From Anaerolineales bacterium (GTDB lineage Bacteria; Chloroflexota; Anaerolineae; Aggregatilineales; UBA2796): 64,000 nt of DNA. Shown in pieces: positions 16,972-25,227 of the stretch. The position numbers and the translations under genes are program-made. The stretch's first letter is position 1. The number at the start of each line of letters is the position of its first letter. The stretch is from contig JABTTZ010000002.1 of the NCBI GenBank assembly GCA_015075625.1, positions 434,001 through 498,000 of the forward strand, written 5' to 3'. The notes below the pieces were generated by a model. The model had not been told where the DNA came from, made no database searches, and saw only the letters and a list, made by a program, of their open reading frames with translations.

Positions 16972-17043
16972 TTGCGGGGGTAGGATTCGAACCTACGACC
17001 TCCGGGTTATGAGCCCGACGAGCTGCCACTGCTCTACCCCGCG
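16972..17043 (-). tRNA. Initiator tRNA-Met (anticodon CAT)
   Basis: The minus strand reads CGCGGGG...CCCCGCA A, with the C1-A72 mismatch typical of bacterial initiator tRNA, three G:C pairs at the foot of the anticodon stem (TCGGG CTCATAA CCCGG) and T-loop TTCGAAT. CCA is not encoded. Confidence 0.95.
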
Positions 17044-17054
17044 ATATAGGTGGT

Positions 17055-17082
17055 AGTATAGCAGAGTCATCGCCTGTGTAAA
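17055..17082 (-). promoter_or_regulatory. Promoter of initiator tRNA-Met
   Basis: The minus strand has TTTACA (17077-17082), a 16-bp spacer and TATACT (17055-17060), 11 bp before the tRNA. It is divergent from, and directly abuts, the ribosome site of the chromate transporter gene. Confidence 0.75.
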
Positions 17083-17092
17083 GGGGGAACTT

Positions 17093-18337
17093 TTGGTAGA
17101 ACCCGATCCCGCGCCGATCTCGCAGATGGAGATTCTGCGCACCTTTTTGATCTTTGGCTTGCTCAGTTTTGGCGGACCCGTCGCTCACCTCGCCTTTATG
17201 CAGCGTGAGTTGGTAGAGCGCCGGAAGTGGCTGGACAACGACGAATTCTTAGAGGTCTTGGCGGCGATCAACCTTGTGCCGGGTCCGAACAGCACCGAAA
17301 TGGCGTTCCATATCGGCTTGCTGAAGGGCGGGTTTTGGGGGCAGATGATGGCTGCTATTGGCTTTGTCTTGCCCGCTGTCGTTTTTTCGGCGGTGGGGGC
17401 GGCAATTTATGTGGCGGCGGGGACGCTCCCCCGTGAATCCATCCTGTGGCGGTTGGTACAGGGGATTTTGGTGGGGATGAAACCGATCATCCTTGTCCTG
17501 ATCGCTAGTGCCGCGCTGCGTCTCGGCGTGAAGGCACTGGATAACAGGGCAATGCGCTTTTTGTTTGGTTGGGCGCTGCTGGTCACAGCCCTGACCCTTC
17601 CCCCGCTGATGGGTCTTATGGGGCTTGCCCCCCTGCCGATCTCCGAATTCCTTTTGCTGATCCTGTGTGGAGCGCTGTACGTGATATGGCGGCGGCGGCT
17701 GAGTGCGGGGGTCCTGTGGTGGCTGCCCTTTGTGGGTGTCGTGGGACAAGTGATCGAGGGGATCCGCCCCACTGCCCTTGATCTTTTTGCCCGCTTTGTC
17801 CTCATTGGCGGAACGCTGTTTGGGAGCGGGTTTGTCCTTGCCAGTTATATGGAACGTGCGTTTGTCCTTGAGACAGGGTGGCTGACCCAACAACAGCTTT
17901 TGGATGCGCTTGCCATTGGGCAGGCAACGCCCGGTCCTGTCCTCAGTACCTCGGCGGCGGCGGGGTTCATCATGACGGCGACGCCCAACAATTTATGGGC
18001 GGGGGTGATTCCGGCGTTGGCATCGGCGGTGGGAGTGTTCCTTCCGGCATTTGTGATTGTCTTGCTGTTCGGGCGGGTAATTCCCTATGTGCGCCGTTCG
18101 GCGGCGGTAATGGACTTTTTGAAGGGAGTCAACGCGGGCGTGATCGCCCTGCTGGTAGGGACATTCGTCACCCTAACATGGGGGACGCTGCTCGTCGGCG
18201 GGGGTGTGGAGTGGCTCTCGGTAGGCTTGTTGGGGGCGGCTTTTCTCGCCTCGGAACGGTGGCGGTGGTCAGCGCTGCGCTTAGTGGGGATGGGAATCAT
18301 TGTCGGCGTGATGCGGGCGTTTTTGGGGTGGGTATAG
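17093..18337 (+). CDS. chrA: Chromate transporter (two CHR domains)
   Basis: 414 residues, long-chain CHR family. The N-terminal CHR domain (about 8-185: LLSFGGPVAHLAFM, LVPGPNSTEMAFHIG) and the C-terminal domain (about 225-410: LFGSGFVLASYM, GQATPGPVLSTSAAAGF) each have a PGP motif and about five to six membrane helices. The family exports chromate or imports related oxyanions; the substrate in this organism is not certain. The start is a TTG at 17093 with AAGGGGG six to seven bases upstream; no ATG is suitable. The gene is single and starts 49 bp from the divergent tRNA-Met. Confidence 0.9.
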   Translation: MVEPDPAPISQMEILRTFLIFGLLSFGGPVAHLAFMQRELVERRKWLDNDEFLEVLAAINLVPGPNSTEMAFHIGLLKGGFWGQMMAAIGFVLPAVVFSAVGAAIYVAAGTLPRESILWRLVQGILVGMKPIILVLIASAALRLGVKALDNRAMRFLFGWALLVTALTLPPLMGLMGLAPLPISEFLLLILCGALYVIWRRRLSAGVLWWLPFVGVVGQVIEGIRPTALDLFARFVLIGGTLFGSGFVLASYMERAFVLETGWLTQQQLLDALAIGQATPGPVLSTSAAAGFIMTATPNNLWAGVIPALASAVGVFLPAFVIVLLFGRVIPYVRRSAAVMDFLKGVNAGVIALLVGTFVTLTWGTLLVGGGVEWLSVGLLGAAFLASERWRWSALRLVGMGIIVGVMRAFLGWV

Positions 18338-18350
18338 GGTGATGCGGAGG

Positions 18351-18376
18351 GCGGACGCGCCATAGTCCGTCCCTAC
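18351..18376. repeat. Dispersed mini-palindrome, diverged copy
   Basis: GCGGACGCGCCATAGTCCGT followed by CCCTAC matches both ends of the element at 11795-11824, with a changed middle. It lies between the convergent chrA and penicillin-binding protein genes. Confidence 0.5.
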
Positions 18377-18392
18377 AAGGGCGCGAGGGCGG

Positions 18393-20660
18393 TTAATCCC
18401 CAGTGAGGTTGGGCAGCCCCCCTTGATACCAGGGCGGGTAGGGGGTAATCGGCTGGTTGTAGTAGGACTCAATAATGCGGCGGACAATTGGCGCGGCAAT
18501 GTACGACCCTTCGTTGCTGCGCTCGGCAATAACGACAACGGCAATCTCCGGCTCGTCGGCGCGTTTGCCGGCGAATGCCGCAAACCATGCATGAGGAAGT
18601 CCGCCCGTCTCCGCTGTTCCCGTCTTGCCACAAATGACCGCCCCTCCGTCGTAATCTTTGAAAACGAAATACGCCGTCCCATAGCGGGCATCCGTCATCA
18701 CGGCGCACATCGCCGCACGGATTCCCTGCAAAACGCCGGGCTTAAAGGTCAACTGTCCATTGGCAATCGGTTCGGCGGTGTAACTAGGCGCGCCAATAAT
18801 CCCCACCTCTCGCACCAACAATGGTTGGTAAAGCGTCCCGTCGTTGGCAACTGCCGCCACCATGCGGGCAATTTGCAGCGGCGAGACGACAATATCCCCC
18901 TGCCCAATAGCGGCGTTCAGGGCGTCGCTGCCGCGCCACGCCCGCCCCGCCACTTGCGGGTAGGTGGCGGGGTTGGGGATATATCCGGGCGCTTCGGCAA
19001 TATCCCGAATCCCTGTTGGTGCGCCAAACCCCATCCGCAAGGCATGGTCGATCAGCGTGTTGGGGTCGCTCCCATTCAGCGACCAGGCGATATGCCACAT
19101 GTAGATGTTGCACGATCCGGTTAATGCCTGCGAAAGCGTGATGGAGCCGTGCTGACGCTGATCGGTGTTGGCGATCCAGTCTTTTCGCTCCCGATCCCCA
19201 AGCCGCGTCCCATTCCAAATGCCGCCACAGTAATAGCGCTGGTTCAGGGTGAACGCCCCGCTATCCAAGCCCGCCGCCACCGTGACGATCTTAAACACCG
19301 ATCCCGGCGCATACTGCCCCAACGCTGCCCGATTCAACGTTGGCTTGCGCGGGTCGTTCGTCCACTGGCGGAGCAGCGCCTGGGCGTTTGGGAGCGCCGT
19401 GTTGGGGTTGAAGGCATCCACATCAAACGTGGGGTAACTGGCAATAGCAAGCACTTCCCCTGTGCGCACATCCAAAACCACCGCCGCCCCACCGGGCGAA
19501 TATTGCCCCCACGCCGATTCCTCCCACGCTTCTTTTAGGGCATTCTGGACGACAAGCTGAAAATCACGCTTTAAGGTGAGATAGACGCTTTGGCTTGGGA
19601 TCGCCGGAATCGAGGCGAGGATGCGCGTCTTCGCCCCTAAACGCAGGCGCAGCGTCACTTCTCCGCGTCCGGCGAGGGCGGATTCCCAAAAACGCTCGAT
19701 CCCATCAATCCCAATGAGGGCATCGGGGGAGTAGCCTCGTGCCAGCCATTCATCAATCCGTTCCGCCGGAATCCGCCCCACATAGCCAACGACATGGGGG
19801 GCAAGCCCGCCAGCAATATAGCGCCGCGCCGGACGATTGGCGTATTCCAGCGTGCAGTGTTGTTCGAGAAAAAGGTGTTTTTCTTCAAAAACCTCTAAGG
19901 AAAGGACGCCGACCTCGTAGGCAAAATCGCGCCCGGTGGCAGCCCCATAGATCGTCTTGAGTCGTTCGGCGCTCCGCAGCGGAAAGACCTCGGCTAAGGC
20001 GGCGAAACAGCGTTCCGGGTCGTTCGTCGGGTATTTCTGCGTGCGCAAGGTGACAACAATCAACTGCCCATTCTGATCGGCAATGGTGAAGCCATCCCGA
20101 TCATAGATGTTCCCTCGGTTGGTGGCAGTGGTGATCACCTCCAGCGCTGCGCCGTCTTTGAACTCGCTGAAGATATAGGCGGGCGTCCATGCCAAGCGCC
20201 AGCCTTCGGGCATGGCGACGAATTGCAGCAGACGGGCGCTGTCGGTGAATATGCCGAATAGGTCGGTTTCAATGTGCAGATCGTAGGCGATGTCGGCAAA
20301 CGTCCCTTGATGAATGGCGCTCGTCAGGGTGTAGGTCAGCCGCTTTAGGGTGAGCGTTTTTGCCGTTGCCCGATATTCCCGTTCAAACCCATCGCGGCTG
20401 TAGGCGTCTTTGCTGTTTGCCGTTAGCAGGGCATACATGGCGTCAAAGTTTTCCGCTGCCCATGCGTTCAGAAAATCGGCGGCGGCACGCTGCGCCTCGA
20501 TCAAGGGGAGGCGTCCGACGGGAATGAAGGGCGTCGCCGCATCGGGGGCGGCGGGGTTCGGGCGGCAGGCAGAAAGGATCAGGGCAAGCGCCATCATGAG
20601 ACTAAACAGGGAAAGCGGGCGGCGGTGATTTGGGTGGCAGGTGGATTGCGTCTGCGCCAT
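18393..20660 (-). CDS. Class B penicillin-binding protein, lipid-anchored, MecA_N-type
   Basis: 755 residues. A signal peptide ends in a lipobox LSAC (Cys32), so it seems to be a lipoprotein rather than anchored by the usual N-terminal helix. Residues about 55-165 form an NTF2-like MecA_N domain, 180-345 the PBP dimerisation domain, and 385-745 the D,D-transpeptidase domain with all three active-site motifs: SVFK (Ser454), SCN (516-518) and KTG (679-681). It cross-links peptidoglycan outside the membrane. MecA_N domains occur in PBP2a/PBP3-like proteins of Gram-positive bacteria, some of which have low beta-lactam affinity; that property cannot be read from sequence. It is divergent from the membrane protein gene at 20718. 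Confidence 0.92.
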   Translation of the reverse strand: MAQTQSTCHPNHRRPLSLFSLMMALALILSACRPNPAAPDAATPFIPVGRLPLIEAQRAAADFLNAWAAENFDAMYALLTANSKDAYSRDGFEREYRATAKTLTLKRLTYTLTSAIHQGTFADIAYDLHIETDLFGIFTDSARLLQFVAMPEGWRLAWTPAYIFSEFKDGAALEVITTATNRGNIYDRDGFTIADQNGQLIVVTLRTQKYPTNDPERCFAALAEVFPLRSAERLKTIYGAATGRDFAYEVGVLSLEVFEEKHLFLEQHCTLEYANRPARRYIAGGLAPHVVGYVGRIPAERIDEWLARGYSPDALIGIDGIERFWESALAGRGEVTLRLRLGAKTRILASIPAIPSQSVYLTLKRDFQLVVQNALKEAWEESAWGQYSPGGAAVVLDVRTGEVLAIASYPTFDVDAFNPNTALPNAQALLRQWTNDPRKPTLNRAALGQYAPGSVFKIVTVAAGLDSGAFTLNQRYYCGGIWNGTRLGDRERKDWIANTDQRQHGSITLSQALTGSCNIYMWHIAWSLNGSDPNTLIDHALRMGFGAPTGIRDIAEAPGYIPNPATYPQVAGRAWRGSDALNAAIGQGDIVVSPLQIARMVAAVANDGTLYQPLLVREVGIIGAPSYTAEPIANGQLTFKPGVLQGIRAAMCAVMTDARYGTAYFVFKDYDGGAVICGKTGTAETGGLPHAWFAAFAGKRADEPEIAVVVIAERSNEGSYIAAPIVRRIIESYYNQPITPYPPWYQGGLPNLTGD

Positions 20661-20717
20661 GCGTTAGACTCCAGGAAACATCTGATTTGGATTGTACCCA
20701 ACCCACCGAAAGAGACC

Positions 20718-22364
20718 ATGCCCACACCACACCCCCGCTTGTTCTCCCGCCGCGAATGGCGTATCGTATCGTTCGCGGCGGCGCTGATCATGCTTTTGAC
20801 AACGCTCCCTTATCTGGCGCGGGCAGCCGCCACACCCGATGGGCGTCAGTTTGGCGGGTTTGTGATTGGCAGCGAGGATGGAAACTCGTATCTGGCAAAA
20901 ATGCGCCGAGGGGCAAACAGCGCATGGCTGTTCAGCCTTTCTTATACGGCTGAGCCGCACGCCCCCGCCCCGCTCTTTCTGCTGCACCTTGCGCTTGGCA
21001 AGATCGGCGGGGCGATCACCCCCCCAAGTGATCCAAACCACTGGCGGACACTGCTGCTGATTTACCATGCGGCACGCCTGCTCTTTGGCTTTCTGGCACT
21101 GATCATCACCTACCGTTTCGCCGCCGCCTTCATCCGCCCCCGCCCGCAGCGCTGGATCGCCTTTGCGCTGATCGCCCTCGGCGGTGGGTTGGGATGGCTA
21201 ATCCTGATTGGGGGTGAGGCAGCCTTTGACCGCTACCAACCGCTGGACATGATGACGCCGGAAGCCTTTACCTACCTCACCTTGTATGCCTTCCCTCACC
21301 TCGCCCTTGCCCGTGCCGCCCTGTTTGGAGGGTTGTTGTGCCTGTTTCGGGCTGCCGCCCTTCCCCGACAAGGGGCGTTCCGATGGGCGTTAGCGGCAGG
21401 GCTGTGCTGGTTGATTATGGCGGTGCTTGTTTCGTTTTACACAGGGGTGATCGCCGCTGTCTTAGGCGGGTGGGGCGTTCTGCTCTGGCTGCGAACGCGC
21501 CGCCTTTCGCTTGGGCTGCTGTGGCGCTGTATGGTGGCGGGCATTCTCCCCGCTTTGTGGACGCTCTACAGCGCCCTCTCCATCGCCCGCGATCCGGTCT
21601 TGGCGGGGACGCTCCAAGCCCAAAATGTCTTGCTCTCACCGCCGCCGCTCAGCCTGTTGTGGGCATATGGTATCCTCGCCCTGTGTGCGCTTCCGGCGCT
21701 GGCGTTGGCATGGCGGCGCGGTGGACGCGATCCGCGTTGGCTGCTGCCTCTGGCGTGGGTGATCCTGACGCCCTTCTTAGCATACGCCCCGCTTCCCATT
21801 CAGCGGCGCCTGCTAGAGGGGGTGTGGGCATCCTTCGTCATCCTCGGCGTGATCGGGCTGCGCCTGTGGTGGATTGCCTTGCGGCGAGCGCTGAAACGTC
21901 GCATCCGGTGGGCGTGGCGGGTGGGGGTGACGGGGATCGTCGTTGTCAGTTTGCTGACGCCCTTTCTGGTCATGGGTTTGGCGGCGTTCGGCTCAGCAGG
22001 CGCAGGGGGCATCGATCAACTCTATCACCCCGATGGGCTGCTCGCCGCGCTCTATTGGCTGGATAGTCACGCCGAGGCGGGGGCTGTTGTCTTGGCAAGC
22101 ACGCGCCGCGTGGGGAATCTGCTCCCCGCTTTCGCTGATGTGCGTGCCTACATTGGGCATGGGGTGGAGACGCTGAACGCCCTAGCCAAAGAGGACGCCG
22201 TGAGCGCCCTATACGCCGGAAGGCTCTCTGAACAGGAGCGTTCCGCCCTGCTCGCCAGCGTCGATTATTGGCTGTTCACCCCCGCTGATCCGCCGCCGCC
22301 CGATGTGGGAAGGGTCGTTTATGAGGCTGAAGGGTATGTGATCCTCACCCTTAGACCCCGCTGA
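20718..22364 (+). CDS. Polytopic membrane protein, possible GT-C-like glycosyltransferase
   Basis: 548 residues from the ATG at 20718; an upstream extension would overlap the divergent penicillin-binding protein gene. About 10-12 hydrophobic segments are spread from residue 15 to 450, then a soluble tail of about 100 residues with 'EAGAVVLASTRRVGNLLPAF' and 'VETLNALAKEDAV'. This topology resembles Chloroflexi membrane proteins of the GT-C/PMT-like class, in which the tail often reads like '...RVGNYLPAYAGR...GHxxET'. A conserved acidic pair in the first loop (GSEDGN) is compatible with such an enzyme, but I cannot confirm the fold. The gene overlaps the convergent SDR gene by 14 bp. Confidence 0.7.
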   Translation: MPTPHPRLFSRREWRIVSFAAALIMLLTTLPYLARAAATPDGRQFGGFVIGSEDGNSYLAKMRRGANSAWLFSLSYTAEPHAPAPLFLLHLALGKIGGAITPPSDPNHWRTLLLIYHAARLLFGFLALIITYRFAAAFIRPRPQRWIAFALIALGGGLGWLILIGGEAAFDRYQPLDMMTPEAFTYLTLYAFPHLALARAALFGGLLCLFRAAALPRQGAFRWALAAGLCWLIMAVLVSFYTGVIAAVLGGWGVLLWLRTRRLSLGLLWRCMVAGILPALWTLYSALSIARDPVLAGTLQAQNVLLSPPPLSLLWAYGILALCALPALALAWRRGGRDPRWLLPLAWVILTPFLAYAPLPIQRRLLEGVWASFVILGVIGLRLWWIALRRALKRRIRWAWRVGVTGIVVVSLLTPFLVMGLAAFGSAGAGGIDQLYHPDGLLAALYWLDSHAEAGAVVLASTRRVGNLLPAFADVRAYIGHGVETLNALAKEDAVSALYAGRLSEQERSALLASVDYWLFTPADPPPPDVGRVVYEAEGYVILTLRPR

Positions 22365-23193
22365 ACGCCGAAAAGCCACCATCGACGGGGAGGACGATTC
22401 CGGTGACGAACGCCGCTGCCGGACTGCACAGCCAGATCAGCGCTCCGATCAGATCGTCCGGGCTGCCAAAGCGTTTCATCGGGGTATGGGCGTGGATCGC
22501 CTGCCCACGCGGGGTGAGCGTCCCATCGGGGTTGTGGAGCAGCGCCCGATTTTGGTTTCCCACGAAAAAACCCGGCGCAAGGGCATTCACGCGGACGCCC
22601 GCGCCGTACTTCCGCGCCAGTTCCACCGCCAGCCAACGGGTGAGGTTTTCCACCGCCGCCTTTGCCGCGCTGTAAGCGACGACACGAGTCAGCGCTCTGT
22701 CTGCCGCCATCGAGGAGATGTTCACAATGCAGCCGGCGCCCTGCGCCGCCATTGTTGCGCCGAACACCTGCGAGGGTAAGACCGTCCCTAGCCAGTTTAG
22801 ATCAATGTTAGCGCGGAGCGCATCAGGATCAAGATCGAAGAAGGCTTTGTCGTCGGGGACAGTGGCGTTGGGGCTGTTCCCGCCAGCGGCATTGACCAGC
22901 ACATCAATCCGCCCCCATCGAGCGAGGATCACCTCCCGATCTCGTTCTAGGGCAGGGCGGTCTAGGACATCGGCGGTGAGCGCCAGCGCCTCGCCGCCAG
23001 CCGCCGCCACTTGGGCGGCGTTCGCCTCCCCCCGTTCGACATTCCGATCCAGAAAGACGACTCGCGCTCCGGCACGCGCCAAGCCGTGCGCCATCGCCCC
23101 GCCGAGAACGCCCCCCGAACCTGTGACAAGAGCAACCTGTTCGCGCAGGGAAAATAGGGACGTGAGGTAAGCTGATTCAGATTCAGAGGTCAT
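22351..23193 (-). CDS. Short-chain dehydrogenase/reductase
   Basis: 280 residues with the classical SDR plan: nucleotide-binding TGSGGVLGGAMA (about 19-30), acidic residue after the second strand (VVFLDRN) suggesting NAD(H) preference, NAAGG, catalytic Ser in NISSMAA, YSAAK (Tyr and Lys) and the PGFFVGNQNRALL loop. The last feature and the overall length resemble the fructuronate/mannonate or gluconate-5 reductase subgroup; the exact sugar acid is not established. The ATG at 23193 follows GAAAGG. Its 3' end overlaps the convergent membrane protein gene. Confidence 0.88.
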   Translation of the reverse strand: MTSESESAYLTSLFSLREQVALVTGSGGVLGGAMAHGLARAGARVVFLDRNVERGEANAAQVAAAGGEALALTADVLDRPALERDREVILARWGRIDVLVNAAGGNSPNATVPDDKAFFDLDPDALRANIDLNWLGTVLPSQVFGATMAAQGAGCIVNISSMAADRALTRVVAYSAAKAAVENLTRWLAVELARKYGAGVRVNALAPGFFVGNQNRALLHNPDGTLTPRGQAIHAHTPMKRFGSPDDLIGALIWLCSPAAAFVTGIVLPVDGGFSAFSGV

Positions 23194-23358
23194 GTGGTGT
23201 GCCTTTCTAAGCGTGAGGTTCTGGGTAGGACAAAAGCCAGCTAAAGTTACCCTACAAATTCGTTCAAAACCCCCTCGCCTGCACCAATGTTCTATCGCCC
23301 GCCGTTATTAGCGGTGTGTCCGCGAACTAGGGTGTGTTGACAATGTAACCTCAGGAAT

Positions 23359-23404
23359 CCCGCCGCTAAAGCAGCGGGCTGAAAGCAGTCACCCCTTCGG
23401 GGCT
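23359..23404. repeat. Dispersed hairpin repeat (GCCCCGAAGGGGT/CCGCTAAAGCAGCGGG family)
   Basis: CCCGCCGCTAAAGCAGCGGG followed by CTGAAAGCAGTCACCCC and TTCGGGGCTT contains two hairpins. The reverse orientation is present at 63389-63438 and 63529-63578. In the gap 23194-23584 I see no gene, only this repeat and the next one. Confidence 0.7.
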
Positions 23405-23435
23405 TGCCCCCATCTCGTAAACAGAGGTAGGGCAT

Positions 23436-23485
23436 CCCTCCCCCTTTCCCCGCAGACGGAGAAAGGGGGCAGGGGGTTCTTCTAC
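23436..23485. repeat. CCCTCCCCCTTTCCCCGCAG inverted repeat
   Basis: A stem of CCCCCTTTCCCCGCAG...GGAGAAAGGGGGCAGGGGG type, the same family as 27630-27679 and the right half of 13347-13508. Confidence 0.6.
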
Positions 23486-23584
23486 AAATCACTGTGGCGG
23501 ACGACTAAAGCGCACTGAAACAGTAGTAGAATGCTATACTCCCTATACGAGTAGCCAAATCGTCCTTGCTTGGTATGAGAGTGC

Positions 23585-23902
23585 TTCCCACTTTTAGAAG
23601 CCACCGGGGACGATGTGTTTATCTTCCTCGATCCGCCTTATTGGAAGACAACAAATTCTCGACTCTACGGGGTGAATGGGGTGCTCCATACAGGGTTTGA
23701 TCATAGTCGTTTTGCCGAAGCCGTAAAGTCGTGTCCCCATCGCTGGCTAATCACCTATGACGATTCCCCCTCTATTCGTGATTTGTATCAGTTTGCTGCC
23801 GTATCCTCTTGGGAATTGCAGTATGGCATGAATAATGTCAACCAAGCGACAGCGCCACGCGGCGCAGAATTGTTGATCAAAAACAAGCACCCTTCCCCTT
23901 AA
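23585..23902 (+). pseudogene. Remnant of DNA adenine methylase (Dam/D12 class), C-terminal part only
   Basis: The frame encodes FIFLDPPYW (motif IV DPPY of adenine-N6 methylases) within the first residues after the GTG at 23615, then FDHSRFAEAV, WLITYDDSPSIRDLY and GAELLIKN, the normal C-terminal half of a Dam-type enzyme. The sequence homologous to the region before DPPY (PLLEATGDD) continues in frame upstream to about 23585; further up a possible SASHF segment is in another frame and ends at a stop. The SAM-binding FxGxG motif I and the target-recognition domain are missing, so the gene cannot make an active methylase. It is a decayed mobile or phage-type gene. Confidence 0.7.
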
Positions 23903-24066
23903 ACCTCACCCTTGCTATTGTAGAACTTTTGTGCTATACTTTCTCCCGAAACACTGCGCAGTGTTGTTTCGTTCCCAAGAAGCATACCGAACGGTATCAC
24001 CTTCCCAAAGGTTACGCCAGCACCTTTCCAAGCGACCTAGCCCGCCTAAGTAGCCACCAAGCCCGA

Positions 24067-24100
24067 CTTCCCCTCTCCCAAAGGAGAGAGGGCAGGGGGG
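24067..24100. repeat. CCCCTCTCCC inverted repeat
   Basis: CTTCCCCTCTCCCAAAGGAG followed by AGAGGGCAGGGGGG, another hairpin of the dispersed CCCTCTCCC family, between gene remnants. Confidence 0.55.
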
Positions 24101-24272
24101 GTAGGGAGGCGGAACGACGGCAAGACCGAGTTCGTCCAGCGGTGAATGTCGCCCGTCGGGGTGCTGCCCCCTACGAAACACCCACACTCAGCCTACCCCC
24201 ACGCGGGGTGGGCTGTTTGTGCTGCCTTTCCACCCCCCCGCGAATAAATCCCGCTGTGGTACAATTCCTCCC

Positions 24273-24600
24273 ATGCCGATTCAACCGTACACCGCGCCGG
24301 AAACGCCCGATCTCTCTATCCTGATCGTCGCTTGGAATGTCCGTGACGATCTCCGCGCTTGCCTTCAGTCCATCCGCAGCAGCGTGGAGGATCCACCCCT
24401 CCGCGTTGAGGTGATCGTTGTCGATTCAGCGAGCGCTGACGGCACAGGCGAGATGATCGAGCGCGACTATCCCGCCGTTCATTACCTTCCTCATGCAGAA
24501 AATATCGGCTTCACACGGGGGAACAACCTTGCCTTGCAAACGGCGCGAGGGCGCTTTTTGCTGCTGCTCAACCCCGATACGCTCATCCTCGGCGCGGCGC
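24273..24600 (+). pseudogene. Truncated family 2 glycosyltransferase
   Basis: From the ATG at 24273 (TACAAT about 14 bp upstream, so possibly a leaderless transcript) the frame gives the N-terminal 108 residues of a GT2 enzyme: LSILIVAWNVRDDLRACL, EVIVVDSASADGT, NIGFTRGNNLAL and the LLLLNPDT block (DxD-like). Coding similarity stops at about 24597, where the sequence passes into the 3' end of an IS200/IS605 transposase on the other strand; the frame then closes at 24623. Only about one third of the catalytic domain remains, so no activity is expected. The rest of the gene is not found beyond the IS remnant. Confidence 0.75.
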
Positions 24601-24837
24601 TTTGCTTGGTAGAGCCGAGATAAACAGGTGAACATGATCGGGCATCACTTCCAGCGCCTCAATCGTGACCTGCCGTTGTTTGGCTTTTTCCTGAAGCAAG
24701 TCGCGCAAATCCTGCTCTACGGCGCCCACCAGAACCTTGCGACGGTGCTTTGGACACCAGACCAGGTGATATTTCAGCGCATAAACTACGCCTGTACTAC
24801 GGCGATATTCGACCATAGGTACAGCATAGCGCGACAT
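24583..24837 (-). pseudogene. tnpA: IS200/IS605-family TnpA transposase, 3'-truncated
   Basis: The minus strand encodes EYRRSTGVVYALKYHLVWCP, KHRRKVLVG and EVMPDHVHLFISALPS. This is the N-terminal half of a Y1 (HUH) transposase with the HVH metal-binding motif. Normal length is about 130-150 residues; here the frame breaks after about 85 residues and lacks the catalytic tyrosine helix. The break coincides with the glycosyltransferase remnant. No accessory TnpB and no clear terminal hairpins are visible. It is an inactive mobile-element fragment. Confidence 0.75.
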
Positions 24838-24934
24838 TTGATATTTTATAACTATCAGCCACACAGAGGAGAAGAAGTGGCGAAATTACCTATGGTTATC
24901 GGATGATCGCCTAAATGCCAATTTTGCTCCATAG

Positions 24935-25148
24935 GACATTGACTTTTCCGTCAACGATTGGGTCCCACGGGCGGCAAAAGCGGGGTGGAAACTGTGGGCG
25001 CTGGTCGTCCCCGAAAGCCTTGCCGGACGTGGCACAATGGTGCCGATTGTGACAACATTCAGCAACTTGGGCGTGCATGTGCGCATCTTCACGCAGTTGA
25101 ACGAGGCACGCGAGTGGCTTATAAGGCGCAACCTTAGCGGTGCAACTG
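24935..25148 (+). pseudogene. C-terminal remnant of a STAS/SpoIIAA-like protein
   Basis: An open stretch following a TAG at 24932 reads DWVPRAAKAGWKLWALVVPE, then LAGRGTMVPIV, FSNLGVHVRIFTQ and EAREWL. I recognise this as the tail of small STAS/SEC14-like proteins common in Chloroflexi and cyanobacteria. The N-terminal half and any start codon are missing and the frame runs on without a natural end. It is part of the decayed region next to the carbohydrate locus. Confidence 0.5.
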
Positions 25149-25227
25149 ATCCTTATCGAAAGCACCATCCCCCTTGCCTTCGGCATAGGTATGGGGATAG
25201 AAGGGGCTTTCGATGTATCGGTCTGCC

